This document shows, piece by piece, positions 39,455-49,238 of a stretch of DNA of 64,000 nucleotides (positions are counted from its first letter, which is position 1; each line of letters opens with the position of its first letter). The stretch covers positions 496,001-560,000 of the forward strand of contig JANQQQ010000012.1 in NCBI GenBank assembly GCA_028284935.1. Reading direction: 5' to 3'. Made by a program: the position numbers and the translations under genes. The notes beneath the pieces are model-generated. The model worked only from the letters and a program-made list of their open reading frames with translations, did no database searches and was not told where the DNA came from. The DNA is from Croceivirga sp. (GTDB lineage Bacteria; Bacteroidota; Bacteroidia; Flavobacteriales; Flavobacteriaceae).

Positions 39455-40306
39455 ATGAAGGTATATCCATTCAAGATTCCAAAAAAACCAAAGGAGAATA
39501 TCATCCTACAAATCGATAAGGTCCCACGTTTCTATGATAGGCTTCACCAGCATGACGAGATACAATTAAGCTACGTAGTAACAGGCAAGGGGAAATTGGT
39601 AGTGGGTAATACGGTTTCCACTTTTAAGTCAGGTGATTTTGTTGCTATCGGTTCCAACTTGCCCCATTTATTCCTTAGTACATTGGATAGCAAGGAATCC
39701 CATATGATTTCCCTCTTTTTTACCAAATCATCGTTTGGTGATACGTTCTTTGAAAATCAGGAAATGCTGAATCTATTATCCATATGGGAATATCTGCCTT
39801 TTGGATTTAAAGTAATTGAAAAGACATCTGTACTAAAAAACCTCTTTTTGTGTTTAAGGAATGAAAACAAATTTCAGCTGTTCATCAAACTTCTTGAACT
39901 TTTAGAGCACCTAACCTATCTTCCTAAAACACCAATTGTTGAGAGTCCCTATACCTTTGGAATGAATAGGCACCAAGGGGAACGTCTACAGGTGGTATTT
40001 GACTTTGTAATGCAAAACTTTAGAACAGAGATCAAATTGGAACAAATTGCAGAAAAGATTCACATGAGTAAAAATTCCTTCTGCCGGTTCTTTAAACAAC
40101 GAACGAATAAAACATTCTTTCAATTTTTGGCGGAAATAAGAATACAGCACGCCTGCGAACTGATTAGGGAACAGCCGGAATTACCCATTTTGGACGTTTC
40201 TACCCAATCTGGATACAATACCCTATCCAATTTTAATCGTCAATTCAGAGTAATCACCCAAATGAACCCCAGCAGTTATCGAAATAGATTCTCCCACAGT
40301 TTTTGA
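39455..40306 (+). CDS. AraC family transcriptional regulator (cupin sensor + HTH)
   Basis: Cupin HQHDEIQLSYVVTGKGKLVVG; AraC HTH IKLEQIAEKIHMSKNSFCRFFKQRTNKTFFQFLAEIRIQHACELI. Confidence 0.92.
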   Translation: MKVYPFKIPKKPKENIILQIDKVPRFYDRLHQHDEIQLSYVVTGKGKLVVGNTVSTFKSGDFVAIGSNLPHLFLSTLDSKESHMISLFFTKSSFGDTFFENQEMLNLLSIWEYLPFGFKVIEKTSVLKNLFLCLRNENKFQLFIKLLELLEHLTYLPKTPIVESPYTFGMNRHQGERLQVVFDFVMQNFRTEIKLEQIAEKIHMSKNSFCRFFKQRTNKTFFQFLAEIRIQHACELIREQPELPILDVSTQSGYNTLSNFNRQFRVITQMNPSSYRNRFSHSF

Positions 40307-40330
40307 CACATAATGGCTATTTTTGATTTT

Positions 40331-41890
40331 ATGAAAAAAGTACTTCTTATAGTCACTATTCTGACCTTTTCATGTAATTCTTCGCAGAAGACGGTTGTAA
40401 AAGATGCAATACCCAATGAATCAAACACAGGACCTGTGACATTTGCCTCGACCATTACCGAAGACGAGCTTAAAGAACATTTGTATACCTATGCTTCTGA
40501 TGAATTCGAAGGAAGGGACACGGGAAAACCAGGTCAGAAGAAAGCGGTGCAGTACATCAAGGCTGAATATGAGTCTTTGGGCATTCCGGCACTAAAATCA
40601 AATGGGGATTACTTCCAAAAGGTAGCCTTATCCATAAGCAAGGTTCCTATAGGGAAAATTATAATTAATGGCAAGTCATTCCTGCAAGGCGAAGATTTTC
40701 TTACGTTCTCAAAAACGGATTGGCAGATAAGTGATGTGGTGTATGTGGCCTATGGTATCGAAGAAGGGGATTACTCCGATTATGCCGATTTGGATGTCAC
40801 AAACAAAATGGTTCTCATGAAATCTGGAGAACCAAAAAATGAAGACGGCAGTTACGTAATTTCAGGGAGTGATGAAAAGTCAATATGGAGTAATATGTCG
40901 GAATCCATTGGAAAGCGCATGGAACTGGCATCTGAAAAAGGAGCCGCAGGAGTTTTGTATTATGACCCCGATAATTTTTCCAGGTACAAACGTTACTATG
41001 AGTTTATGAAGAAAAATAATAGCGGAAGAATGCAATTGAGGGCTGAAGCGAATGATAATTCGCTAATCCTCTTAAATGATGACTTTGTAAATAACCTCTA
41101 TCCCAAATTAAAAGAGAGTGATACACCTATACCGTTTTCTACCTCAATTGATTTTCAGATTGAAAGTGCAGATACCATAATAGATTCTGAAAATGTAGCA
41201 GCAATTCTAAAAGGTTCGGAAAAACCCGATGAATATCTCGTGATTTCCTCCCATTTGGATCATATTGGGGTAACTGCTGATGGACAAATCAATAATGGCG
41301 CCGATGATGACGGTTCTGGAACCGTAGCTATGCTGGAAATCGCAGAGGCCTTTAAAAATGCCGCTGACAAAGGCGTTGGACCAAAAAGATCCATTGTATT
41401 CTTACATGTAACGGGTGAGGAAAAGGGACTTCTTGGTTCCAAGTATTATACGGATTATGAACCTTTGGTTCCGCTAGAAAGTACGGTCGCCAATCTTAAC
41501 ATTGATATGATTGGAAGAATCGATCCCAAACGTAGTGGGAATAGAAATTATATTTATTTAATAGGCTCTGACAAATTGAGTACGGAACTGCATGAGCTTT
41601 CCGAACTTGTAAATACAAAATATACTGGCTTAGAATTGGATTATACCTATAATGACGAAAACGACCCCAATCGATTTTATTACAGGAGCGACCACTACAA
41701 TTTCGCAAAAAATAACATTCCGATCATCTTCTATTTTAATGGCACACATGAAGATTATCATCGCCCCGGTGATACGCCTGACAAAATCAACTACGATTTG
41801 CTAAAAAACAGGTCGCAACTTATATTTCATACCGCATGGGAAGTGGCCAATAGGGAAGACCGATTGTTAGTGGATAAGGCCTCAAAATAG
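40331..41890 (+). CDS. M28 family zinc aminopeptidase, lipoprotein
   Basis: Lipobox LTFSCNSS; SSHLDHIGV, NGADDDGSGTVAMLE, HVTGEEKGLLGS, YRSDHYNFAKNNIP. Confidence 0.92.
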   Translation: MKKVLLIVTILTFSCNSSQKTVVKDAIPNESNTGPVTFASTITEDELKEHLYTYASDEFEGRDTGKPGQKKAVQYIKAEYESLGIPALKSNGDYFQKVALSISKVPIGKIIINGKSFLQGEDFLTFSKTDWQISDVVYVAYGIEEGDYSDYADLDVTNKMVLMKSGEPKNEDGSYVISGSDEKSIWSNMSESIGKRMELASEKGAAGVLYYDPDNFSRYKRYYEFMKKNNSGRMQLRAEANDNSLILLNDDFVNNLYPKLKESDTPIPFSTSIDFQIESADTIIDSENVAAILKGSEKPDEYLVISSHLDHIGVTADGQINNGADDDGSGTVAMLEIAEAFKNAADKGVGPKRSIVFLHVTGEEKGLLGSKYYTDYEPLVPLESTVANLNIDMIGRIDPKRSGNRNYIYLIGSDKLSTELHELSELVNTKYTGLELDYTYNDENDPNRFYYRSDHYNFAKNNIPIIFYFNGTHEDYHRPGDTPDKINYDLLKNRSQLIFHTAWEVANREDRLLVDKASK

Positions 41891-41992
41891 CACAAACCAA
41901 ATACCACTCTTCCAAGGGTAAAAGGGCTAGGGACCCAAGTTGCCTAAGCTGTGCCCATTGTAAGTTTCCCTTACTGCCCATTTGTTTTCAAT

Positions 41993-42025
41993 AAAAAACC
42001 CGACCAAAGAAAAGGCCGGGATTTC
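41993..42025 (-). terminator. Terminator downstream of tRNA-His
   Basis: Minus strand CCCGGCC-TTTTCTTT-GGTCGGG-TTTTTT. Confidence 0.75.
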
Positions 42026-42038
42026 ATCTGAGCTTAAG

Positions 42039-42113
42039 GGTGGAAGACCGGGTTCGAACCGGCGACCTCTTGAACCACAATCAAGCGCTCTAACCAGCTG
42101 AGCTACAACCACC
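42039..42113 (-). tRNA. tRNA-His (GTG)
   Basis: Minus strand GGTGGTTGTAGCTCAGCTGGTTAGAGCGCTTGATTGTGGTTCAAGAGGTCGCCGGTTCGAACCCGGTCTTCCACC; anticodon loop TTGTGGT, encoded G-1. Confidence 0.95.
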
Positions 42114-42238
42114 ATTTTTAGCGGTGGCAAAGGTACTTTTTTTTAATAGAACCTACCAAATAAAAATAAAATCGCCCACCATAAATTTGAAAAAAAAATT
42201 GTAGGTTGTAACTTACACACTACAACGGAATTTACCTT

Positions 42239-44272
42239 TTGCTGCTACCTCCTATCCAAAATCACCTTGTCAGGCAAGGAGTCCCCCCGCACCGAAGCCT
42301 TTTGGTATTAGTCGCTTTGCTCTTTTTCCTTGGGAACAGTTACTCCCAAAAAAAGTTAATCGACAGTTTAACACAGGAAAAGATAAACCATGAAAACCAG
42401 CCGGGGTTTATGGCCACGGACACGAGCTACATTAAAGTTCTCTATGAATTGGGGGGGAATTATATCTACCACATACCTGACAGTACAAAGACAATCTCAG
42501 AAAAAGTTTTAAGGTTAAGCGAATTGGCCGGGTTCGAAAAGGGGAAGGCCGGAGGAAAAATAGGTCTTGGTCTTTATTACAATATGATTGGAGATTTTGA
42601 TGAGGCTTTTAAACATCTTGATGTAGCCGAGATAAAGTCAAAAAAGTCCAATGCTGAAAAATTGCTTTTGAAAACGATCAATGCCAAGGCCCTGGGACAT
42701 TTCATGAAAGGAAATTACCCTGCTGCGTATCTTGAATGCAAAAAGGGGGAAAACCTAGCGGTCAAGGCTGGAGACTTGGAAATGCAGGTATCTTTTACTA
42801 TGAATCTGGCCACCTCTTTCGCTATTTTAAGGGATTATGACCAAGCGTTGCCCTATTACCAAAAAGCACTTCAGATTGTTGAAAAATCCAATGATCTTCT
42901 TCAGAAGGCGCAAATAGAGAGTAATTTGGGATATATGTACCTGCATACGAATGACTTTAATAAGGCCAAAAAGTTCTGCCAAAAAGCTATTCATGTATTT
43001 GAAAAAGAACAGTTCCAGGCCTGGGAATCATTCGCCTGGGCCACGCTTGGAGAAGTGGCCATTCGGGAAAAGGAATATGACATCGCTTTGGAAAATTTTT
43101 CAAAATCCAATGCGCTATTAACATCCATTGAAGATATGCAGCGCAAAGCAGAAACATCACAAGGATTTGCCGATGCCTATTATCTAAAAAAGAATTTCGA
43201 AAAAAGCCTGAAGTACGCCAAAGCAGCTGAAGAAATATCAAAAAACATCAATTATCACCATGGCGTAGCAAAGTCCTCCAAACTACTCTACAAACTCTTG
43301 GTGGAAAAAGGTCAATACCAAGAAGCGCTAGGGTATCTAAATACAGCGAAATACTTGTCTGACTCCATTTTGGAATCTGAAAACAGAACAAAATTTTTAA
43401 TGCTGGAAACCCAAGCCCAATTCAATCGCGAAAAGGAACTGACCGCGTTTGAAAATGAAAAAAGAATAGCTTCACAAAAGACCATAACATACATTTCGGT
43501 TATTCTTCTATTGGCACTTTTAATCATTGTGCTGTTAATAAGAAAGAATGCCATAAATCAAAAGAAAGCTAATCTTTCCTTAAAGGAACTAAATACTTCA
43601 AAAGATAAACTCTTCTCCATTATTGGTCATGACTTAAAAGCGCCAATTAGTACATTGCAAGAATTACTTGCACTCTATACCTCTCAGGAAATTTCTGAGG
43701 AGGAAGTTGCGAAACTGGCACCTAGGCTAAAACAAAACGTAGACCATAGTTCATTCACCTTAAACAATTTGTTGTTTTGGGCGAAAACTCAAATGAATGC
43801 CCTTACCCTTGAGAACAAAACCGTTTCAATTAGAGCGTATGTCCATTCTGTGTGCGCTTTCTATGGGGCAAAAACTAAATCGAAAGAAATTGATATCCGA
43901 TGTGACATTGATCAAGGGACTGTCCTCATGATTGACCCAGAACATTTCGTCATCATCTTACAAAACGTTATTTCCAACGCCATCAAGTACACCGGAAAGG
44001 GAGGGGTCATAAGTATCAGTTGTAAGGAAAATGATTCCAACAGGACTGAAATCGAAATTTGTGATTCTGGCATAGGCATGGACCAATCCACAATAAACGC
44101 CATAATGAACAATCAAACCGTAAATCCATCTGTTGGAACAATGAACGAAAAGGGAACCGGCCTAGGTCTACAAATCGTTTATAACCTAATCAAAGTTAAT
44201 AACGGATACTTAAGGATTGAAAGCAAGTACAACGGTGGTACTTGTGTGTTTTTAAACTTTCCCAGAAAATAA
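42239..44272 (+). CDS. TPR-containing sensor histidine kinase (1 of 3)
   Basis: TPR-like repeats, TM ITYISVILLLALLIIVLLI, SIIGHDLKAPISTLQELL, NVISNAIKYT, GTGLGLQIV. Confidence 0.9.
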   Translation: MLLPPIQNHLVRQGVPPHRSLLVLVALLFFLGNSYSQKKLIDSLTQEKINHENQPGFMATDTSYIKVLYELGGNYIYHIPDSTKTISEKVLRLSELAGFEKGKAGGKIGLGLYYNMIGDFDEAFKHLDVAEIKSKKSNAEKLLLKTINAKALGHFMKGNYPAAYLECKKGENLAVKAGDLEMQVSFTMNLATSFAILRDYDQALPYYQKALQIVEKSNDLLQKAQIESNLGYMYLHTNDFNKAKKFCQKAIHVFEKEQFQAWESFAWATLGEVAIREKEYDIALENFSKSNALLTSIEDMQRKAETSQGFADAYYLKKNFEKSLKYAKAAEEISKNINYHHGVAKSSKLLYKLLVEKGQYQEALGYLNTAKYLSDSILESENRTKFLMLETQAQFNREKELTAFENEKRIASQKTITYISVILLLALLIIVLLIRKNAINQKKANLSLKELNTSKDKLFSIIGHDLKAPISTLQELLALYTSQEISEEEVAKLAPRLKQNVDHSSFTLNNLLFWAKTQMNALTLENKTVSIRAYVHSVCAFYGAKTKSKEIDIRCDIDQGTVLMIDPEHFVIILQNVISNAIKYTGKGGVISISCKENDSNRTEIEICDSGIGMDQSTINAIMNNQTVNPSVGTMNEKGTGLGLQIVYNLIKVNNGYLRIESKYNGGTCVFLNFPRK

Positions 44273-46306
44273 ATGATGTGCCCAAGAATTGGAATATCAT
44301 CATACGCTATAAAACCAGAGGGAACTGCCCATGGTTTTCCTTTGATCATTTTGGTGTTTATTACTTCACTTTTCAATTCCTCTTACGCGCAAGACATCGA
44401 TAAGGACAGTCTTTTAGCAAAGTATAAAGAAAAAGAGGTTCTCACGTATTCAAAGGAAAACATTCAACTTCTTAATAGGTTGGCCGAAAGCTATCGTTTT
44501 AGAGATCCGGACAGTCTTTTGTTATTTACTAAGGAACTAAACGCCTTAAGTAAGGAAAATAATGACTTCATTGGAATCGCCCTGGGCAAAATGCGCGAGG
44601 GAAACTACTATTCAGATATCGGCGACCGTAAAAATGCGCTAGAGAGATATTTTGAGGCAGAGGAATTACTTCAAGGTGTACATGCACCCAAATTGGAAAT
44701 TGATTTGTACACCCAATTGGTCATTGAATCTTTTTTTTCAGGACAGCCGGGAAAAACCTTGGAATCTGCTTATAAAGGTATCGACATCGCCCAACAAAAT
44801 GATTTGATATGGCATGAGGCACGATTACGACACATACTGGGCTTTGTTTACACTCAAAACAAGCTCTATGAGGAGGCAGAGGAAGAATTGTTAAATGCCA
44901 TTCATCTTTGGGAGAAAACCGATGATTCCTTGAGCCTATATGGTTCAAGGTCTAATTTGGCACGTAACTCCATTTTATCCGGGGACATTAAAAAAGCCAA
45001 AAAGTTCTTCAAGGGCAATATTCCCTTTTTTGGCAAATTAAATGAGACCCTTTGGTTGGCAAGAAGTTATATGGTCCAGAGTCATATTCTATTGGAGGAA
45101 AAAGAATTAAGCCAGGCCCTGAACAGCAATAAAAAATATGATAGTTTGCTTGGTAAATTGAAAAATCCCAGGGATAGGATTTTGACCTATAACCTGTTTT
45201 CAAAGCTTTATTTTTTTACCGATCAATATGATAAAGCAAAGCAATATGCTGACAGCACACTCTATCACGCCCTTCAACTAAAGGATTCCGTTGAACTATT
45301 GAACGGCTATGAGTCACTTTCGAAAATGGCAATGGAAAAATCTGATTATGGTGCAGCGGCCAAATATTCAAGTTTGGCCTTACCCATTAAAGAGGTATTG
45401 GACAAAAGGTTGAGGGAAAACAATCTTAAAATTATGCGGACCAAACTTGAATTGGAATATGAACAAGTAGAAAAAGAAATAGCGGATAGGAAGAGGTTGA
45501 TAGAACAGCAAGGAATCACCGTTATCGTAGTCCTTTTGTTGGGCGTTTTATTGATTATTCTTTTCTTGACCGGAAAAATAGTAAGGAAACGGAGAAGGGT
45601 CAATGCAGAATTGCGTGAAATAAGCCAAACAAAAAACAAGCTCTTTTCCATTATTGGACATGATTTAAAGGCACCCATCAATACGTTACAAGAACTACTG
45701 GAACTGTATGACTCTCGAACAATTTCCAAAGGGGAAATTTCAAAGGTGTTGCCGAGACTCAAGGAAAATGTGGACAATAGCGCTTTTACGCTCAACAACT
45801 TGTTATTTTGGGCAAGGACCCAAATGAATGGTCTAAAATCCAATCCAACATCGGTGTCAATCAAGGAAAAGGCAACGATAGTACGTGAATTATATCGCAC
45901 AAGATTGGATAAGAAGAATATAGACTTTCGATGTCAAATTCCTAATGATATCAAGGTCAATGCCGATAGCGTTCACTTGGAAATCATCCTGAGGAATATT
46001 ATCTCAAATGCCATAAGATTTACAGCCGAGAAAGGTCAGATTACCTTTGATTGCCAAGAAAAAGATGGGATGGTCGAAATAGCAATTTGCGATAACGGCA
46101 TTGGAATGGACAAATCTACAGTGCGCCAATTACTTGGAAACCGCAATATGGAAGCAAAGGAGGGAACTCATAAGGAAAAAGGACCTGGTCTTGGCCTTCA
46201 GATTTCAAAGGAACTAATTGCTGTAAATAATGGAGAATTGAAGGTCGAAAGCGAAGTAGGAAAAGGAAGTTGTTTTCAAATTCTACTTCCCATAGGCCAT
46301 GGTTGA
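44273..46306 (+). CDS. TPR-containing sensor histidine kinase (2 of 3)
   Basis: Same layout; SIIGHDLKAPINTLQELLELY, NIISNAIRFT, GPGLGLQIS. Confidence 0.9.
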   Translation: MMCPRIGISSYAIKPEGTAHGFPLIILVFITSLFNSSYAQDIDKDSLLAKYKEKEVLTYSKENIQLLNRLAESYRFRDPDSLLLFTKELNALSKENNDFIGIALGKMREGNYYSDIGDRKNALERYFEAEELLQGVHAPKLEIDLYTQLVIESFFSGQPGKTLESAYKGIDIAQQNDLIWHEARLRHILGFVYTQNKLYEEAEEELLNAIHLWEKTDDSLSLYGSRSNLARNSILSGDIKKAKKFFKGNIPFFGKLNETLWLARSYMVQSHILLEEKELSQALNSNKKYDSLLGKLKNPRDRILTYNLFSKLYFFTDQYDKAKQYADSTLYHALQLKDSVELLNGYESLSKMAMEKSDYGAAAKYSSLALPIKEVLDKRLRENNLKIMRTKLELEYEQVEKEIADRKRLIEQQGITVIVVLLLGVLLIILFLTGKIVRKRRRVNAELREISQTKNKLFSIIGHDLKAPINTLQELLELYDSRTISKGEISKVLPRLKENVDNSAFTLNNLLFWARTQMNGLKSNPTSVSIKEKATIVRELYRTRLDKKNIDFRCQIPNDIKVNADSVHLEIILRNIISNAIRFTAEKGQITFDCQEKDGMVEIAICDNGIGMDKSTVRQLLGNRNMEAKEGTHKEKGPGLGLQISKELIAVNNGELKVESEVGKGSCFQILLPIGHG

Positions 46307-46425
46307 TAAGTTTTATCGTTAAAATGCATCTTTTTCACGGTAAAACACACAAAAACCAGTACTTCACAACAATTATTCGATTTTACCACCCTTCCATTCT
46401 AATTTTACCTATCATATCGTTAGGC

Positions 46426-48519
46426 ATGCCCAAATACTTGACCTACAGGAAGTACACCTATTTTTACCCCAGAAATACTTCATTACTGGCGCTTTTGTTG
46501 TTCGTGTTATTTTCTTTTTTCCAGGGTATGGGTCAAGAAAACAAAAGGGACAGTCTTTGGTTCAAATTGAAAGCCTTGGAAACCCATTCTCCAAATCATA
46601 GTGGTACCCATTATATTGATGTTCTCAATGCATTATCCAAGGAATACCGATTTGTCAAGGAGGATAGCGTCTATAGCTTGGCAAGCAGGGCCCTTAGGTT
46701 AAGTAAATCCAAGAACTATACTTTTGGAGAATGTAAAGCTTTGGACAATTTGGGCGGATTTTATTCCGATAATGGAAAAAACCATGAAGCCATTTCCCAT
46801 TTCAAAAAAGCATTAAGGCTTGCGGACTCCATAGGTGATAGAGAAACTAAAATTGGCATTATCAATAACTTGGCCAACGAGTTCTTTTATTTAAGTAACT
46901 ATGAAAAGGCCTTGGAAAACTTCCTAATAGGGTTGGACCTTGCCAAGGAAACTGATGATAAATTGAGACAGTCCATTTTAAATGAAAATATTGCATCGCT
47001 CTATGTATCACAGAAGGAGTTTGACCAAGCCCTGGAATTCTATAGTCAGGTAAAAAAATTGAACGAGGAAATTGGGGATGAAATCATTATTGCAGAAACC
47101 CTGAGCAACCTTGCGGATGTATATGCGGACATGGAAAACTATGAACATGCTATGTTCAATATCAATAAAGGCATCTCCACTTTTGAAAAAGAAGAAATAT
47201 TTGACTGGCTCGCCTTTGCCTACAGCGTAAAGGGAGAAATCTATTTAAAGCAAAAAAAATATAAATGGGCCCTTTATTGGTACGATCAAAGCAATCTATT
47301 GCATGAGAATTTGGAGGATGATAGAAGTCGAATTGATCTTCTAAATGGAATGGCCTCTGCATATTTGGGTCTTGGGGAAGATGAAAAATCCAAGGGTTAT
47401 GCTCTTGAAGCGTTTCAACTATCTTCAAATATAAAGTCCCTGGAAGGTAAAAGGGATTGTGCTAAAACGCTTTACATAATCAGTAAGAACGAAGGGGATT
47501 TTGAAGAGGCACTTAAATATCACGAGGTTTTTCAACAGCTTACGGACTCCATATACAAAGATGAGAATAAAAGAAGCCTTACCTTACTTAAGACGAAGCT
47601 CAAATACGATAAGGACAAGCAATTGTTGATTGCCGACACTGAAAAGGAGCTTGCCAAGCAACGAAACCTAATCAATGCCTCCATTATCATTCTTATGGTA
47701 TTATTGGCTACCGCCATTCCTTTGTATTTCAATCAGAAAAAACTAAAAAAATTATATAGTGAACTACAGGTCAATACCAAAAATTTAAGGGAAAGTCAAA
47801 TGGAGTTGAATGCTATAAATGGCACGAAAGACAAGCTTTTCTCGATAATTGGTCATGACCTTCGCGGACCCATTGGAGCATTACAGGGACTTTTAAAACT
47901 CATGGTCAGTGGGGAAATTGCCAAGGAGGATTTTTCAAAATTCATACCTAAATTAAGGGGGGATGTCGACCATATTTTATTTACGTTGAACAACCTTTTA
48001 TCCTGGGGATATTCCCAAATGAACGGCACCGTAACAAAACCAAAAATGGTCAATTTGAACAAACTTATTGAGAGTAGTATTAACCTTCTGTCGGAAATGG
48101 CCAGTAACAAATCCATTAAGATCATGGATCAATTGCCTAAGGAATGTTTAATTCTAGCCGATGGGAACCAAATGGACATAGTGGTAAGGAACCTCATTAG
48201 CAATGCCATAAAATTCACTCCCCAAAATGGACTAATTACTTTGGAAGCCGAAGAGATGGAAGAATATTGGAAAGTAAAAATCAGGGATACGGGTATTGGA
48301 ATGGATGAAAAGACCAGAAAGAAATTATTCAGGGAAAACTCAAATATTACGACCTACGGCACCAACAATGAAAAGGGGACAGGCCTTGGGCTCTCACTTT
48401 GTAAAGAAATGGTGGAAAAAAATAGGGGCAAAATCTGGGTGGAAAGTACTCCTAAAAAGGGATCTACCTTCTACTTCACCATCCCAAAGATTACCAAAAA
48501 ATATCGCAAGGCCAGCTAA
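46426..48519 (+). CDS. TPR-containing sensor histidine kinase (3 of 3)
   Basis: Same layout; SIIGHDLRGPIGALQGLL, NLISNAIKFT, GTGLGLSLC; likely start MPKYLTYRKYTYF at 46426 rather than 46270. Confidence 0.88.
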   Translation: MPKYLTYRKYTYFYPRNTSLLALLLFVLFSFFQGMGQENKRDSLWFKLKALETHSPNHSGTHYIDVLNALSKEYRFVKEDSVYSLASRALRLSKSKNYTFGECKALDNLGGFYSDNGKNHEAISHFKKALRLADSIGDRETKIGIINNLANEFFYLSNYEKALENFLIGLDLAKETDDKLRQSILNENIASLYVSQKEFDQALEFYSQVKKLNEEIGDEIIIAETLSNLADVYADMENYEHAMFNINKGISTFEKEEIFDWLAFAYSVKGEIYLKQKKYKWALYWYDQSNLLHENLEDDRSRIDLLNGMASAYLGLGEDEKSKGYALEAFQLSSNIKSLEGKRDCAKTLYIISKNEGDFEEALKYHEVFQQLTDSIYKDENKRSLTLLKTKLKYDKDKQLLIADTEKELAKQRNLINASIIILMVLLATAIPLYFNQKKLKKLYSELQVNTKNLRESQMELNAINGTKDKLFSIIGHDLRGPIGALQGLLKLMVSGEIAKEDFSKFIPKLRGDVDHILFTLNNLLSWGYSQMNGTVTKPKMVNLNKLIESSINLLSEMASNKSIKIMDQLPKECLILADGNQMDIVVRNLISNAIKFTPQNGLITLEAEEMEEYWKVKIRDTGIGMDEKTRKKLFRENSNITTYGTNNEKGTGLGLSLCKEMVEKNRGKIWVESTPKKGSTFYFTIPKITKKYRKAS

Positions 48520-49238
48520 ATTAGATGATCTAAACCATCAATGGCCACCAAGCGTTCTGCCGTAAATCCCTCGGCATGGGCTACCCCCACCAACCTACCC
48601 AAATCCCTAGCTCGATAATGTACACTGTCCAAAAAATTTTTACTACTAATTGGAGTTTCCGGTTCATTGCTATTTGGGTCATAGAATTGTGAACTGTAGG
48701 CTAAAATAGCTTCCTGCTTCTTTTCAATAAAACCACTGACGTCCACTACAAAATCTGGTTTCAGATTTTTCCATTGGATGTAGTGATATACCATCCTAGG
48801 GCGCCATGGCTCCTGCCAATGTTCACCCCCGTCCATTTTTGTATCAATTTTGACCAATCCACTTAAAAAACAAGCATCACTTACCAATTGTGCTCCTTTG
48901 GCATGGTCAATATGCCTATCTTCAATCGCGTTACAGAGTACAATGTCCGGGCGATACTTCCGCATCATCCTTATAACTTCCAACTGGTGTTCCTTATCAT
49001 TCTGAAAAAAACCATCGGAAAACTCTAAATTTTCACGGACGACCACCCCTAATATCTCGGCCGCTTTGGCTGCTTCCTTATCTCGAATTTCGGCGGTGCC
49101 CCTAGTTCCCAGTTCCCCTCGGGTCAGATCAACTATGCCCACTTTCTTTCCTGCAGCCACTTCCTTGGCAATTGTTGCGCCCGCTCCCAACTCAGCATCA
49201 TCCGGATGGGCGCCAAAAACTAAAATATCCAATTTCAT
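48516..49238 (-). CDS. bshB1: Bacillithiol biosynthesis deacetylase BshB1
   Basis: LmbE-like: DILVFGAHPDDAELGAGATIAKEVAAGKKVGIVDLTRGELGTRGTAEIRDKEA…EDRHIDHAKGAQL. Confidence 0.93.
   Translation of the reverse strand: MKLDILVFGAHPDDAELGAGATIAKEVAAGKKVGIVDLTRGELGTRGTAEIRDKEAAKAAEILGVVVRENLEFSDGFFQNDKEHQLEVIRMMRKYRPDIVLCNAIEDRHIDHAKGAQLVSDACFLSGLVKIDTKMDGGEHWQEPWRPRMVYHYIQWKNLKPDFVVDVSGFIEKKQEAILAYSSQFYDPNSNEPETPISSKNFLDSVHYRARDLGRLVGVAHAEGFTAERLVAIDGLDHLI

Noticed and set aside
45346-45900. 184-aa minus-strand ORF
   Set aside because: Antisense shadow inside the second TPR-histidine kinase, which has clear kinase motifs in the sense frame.
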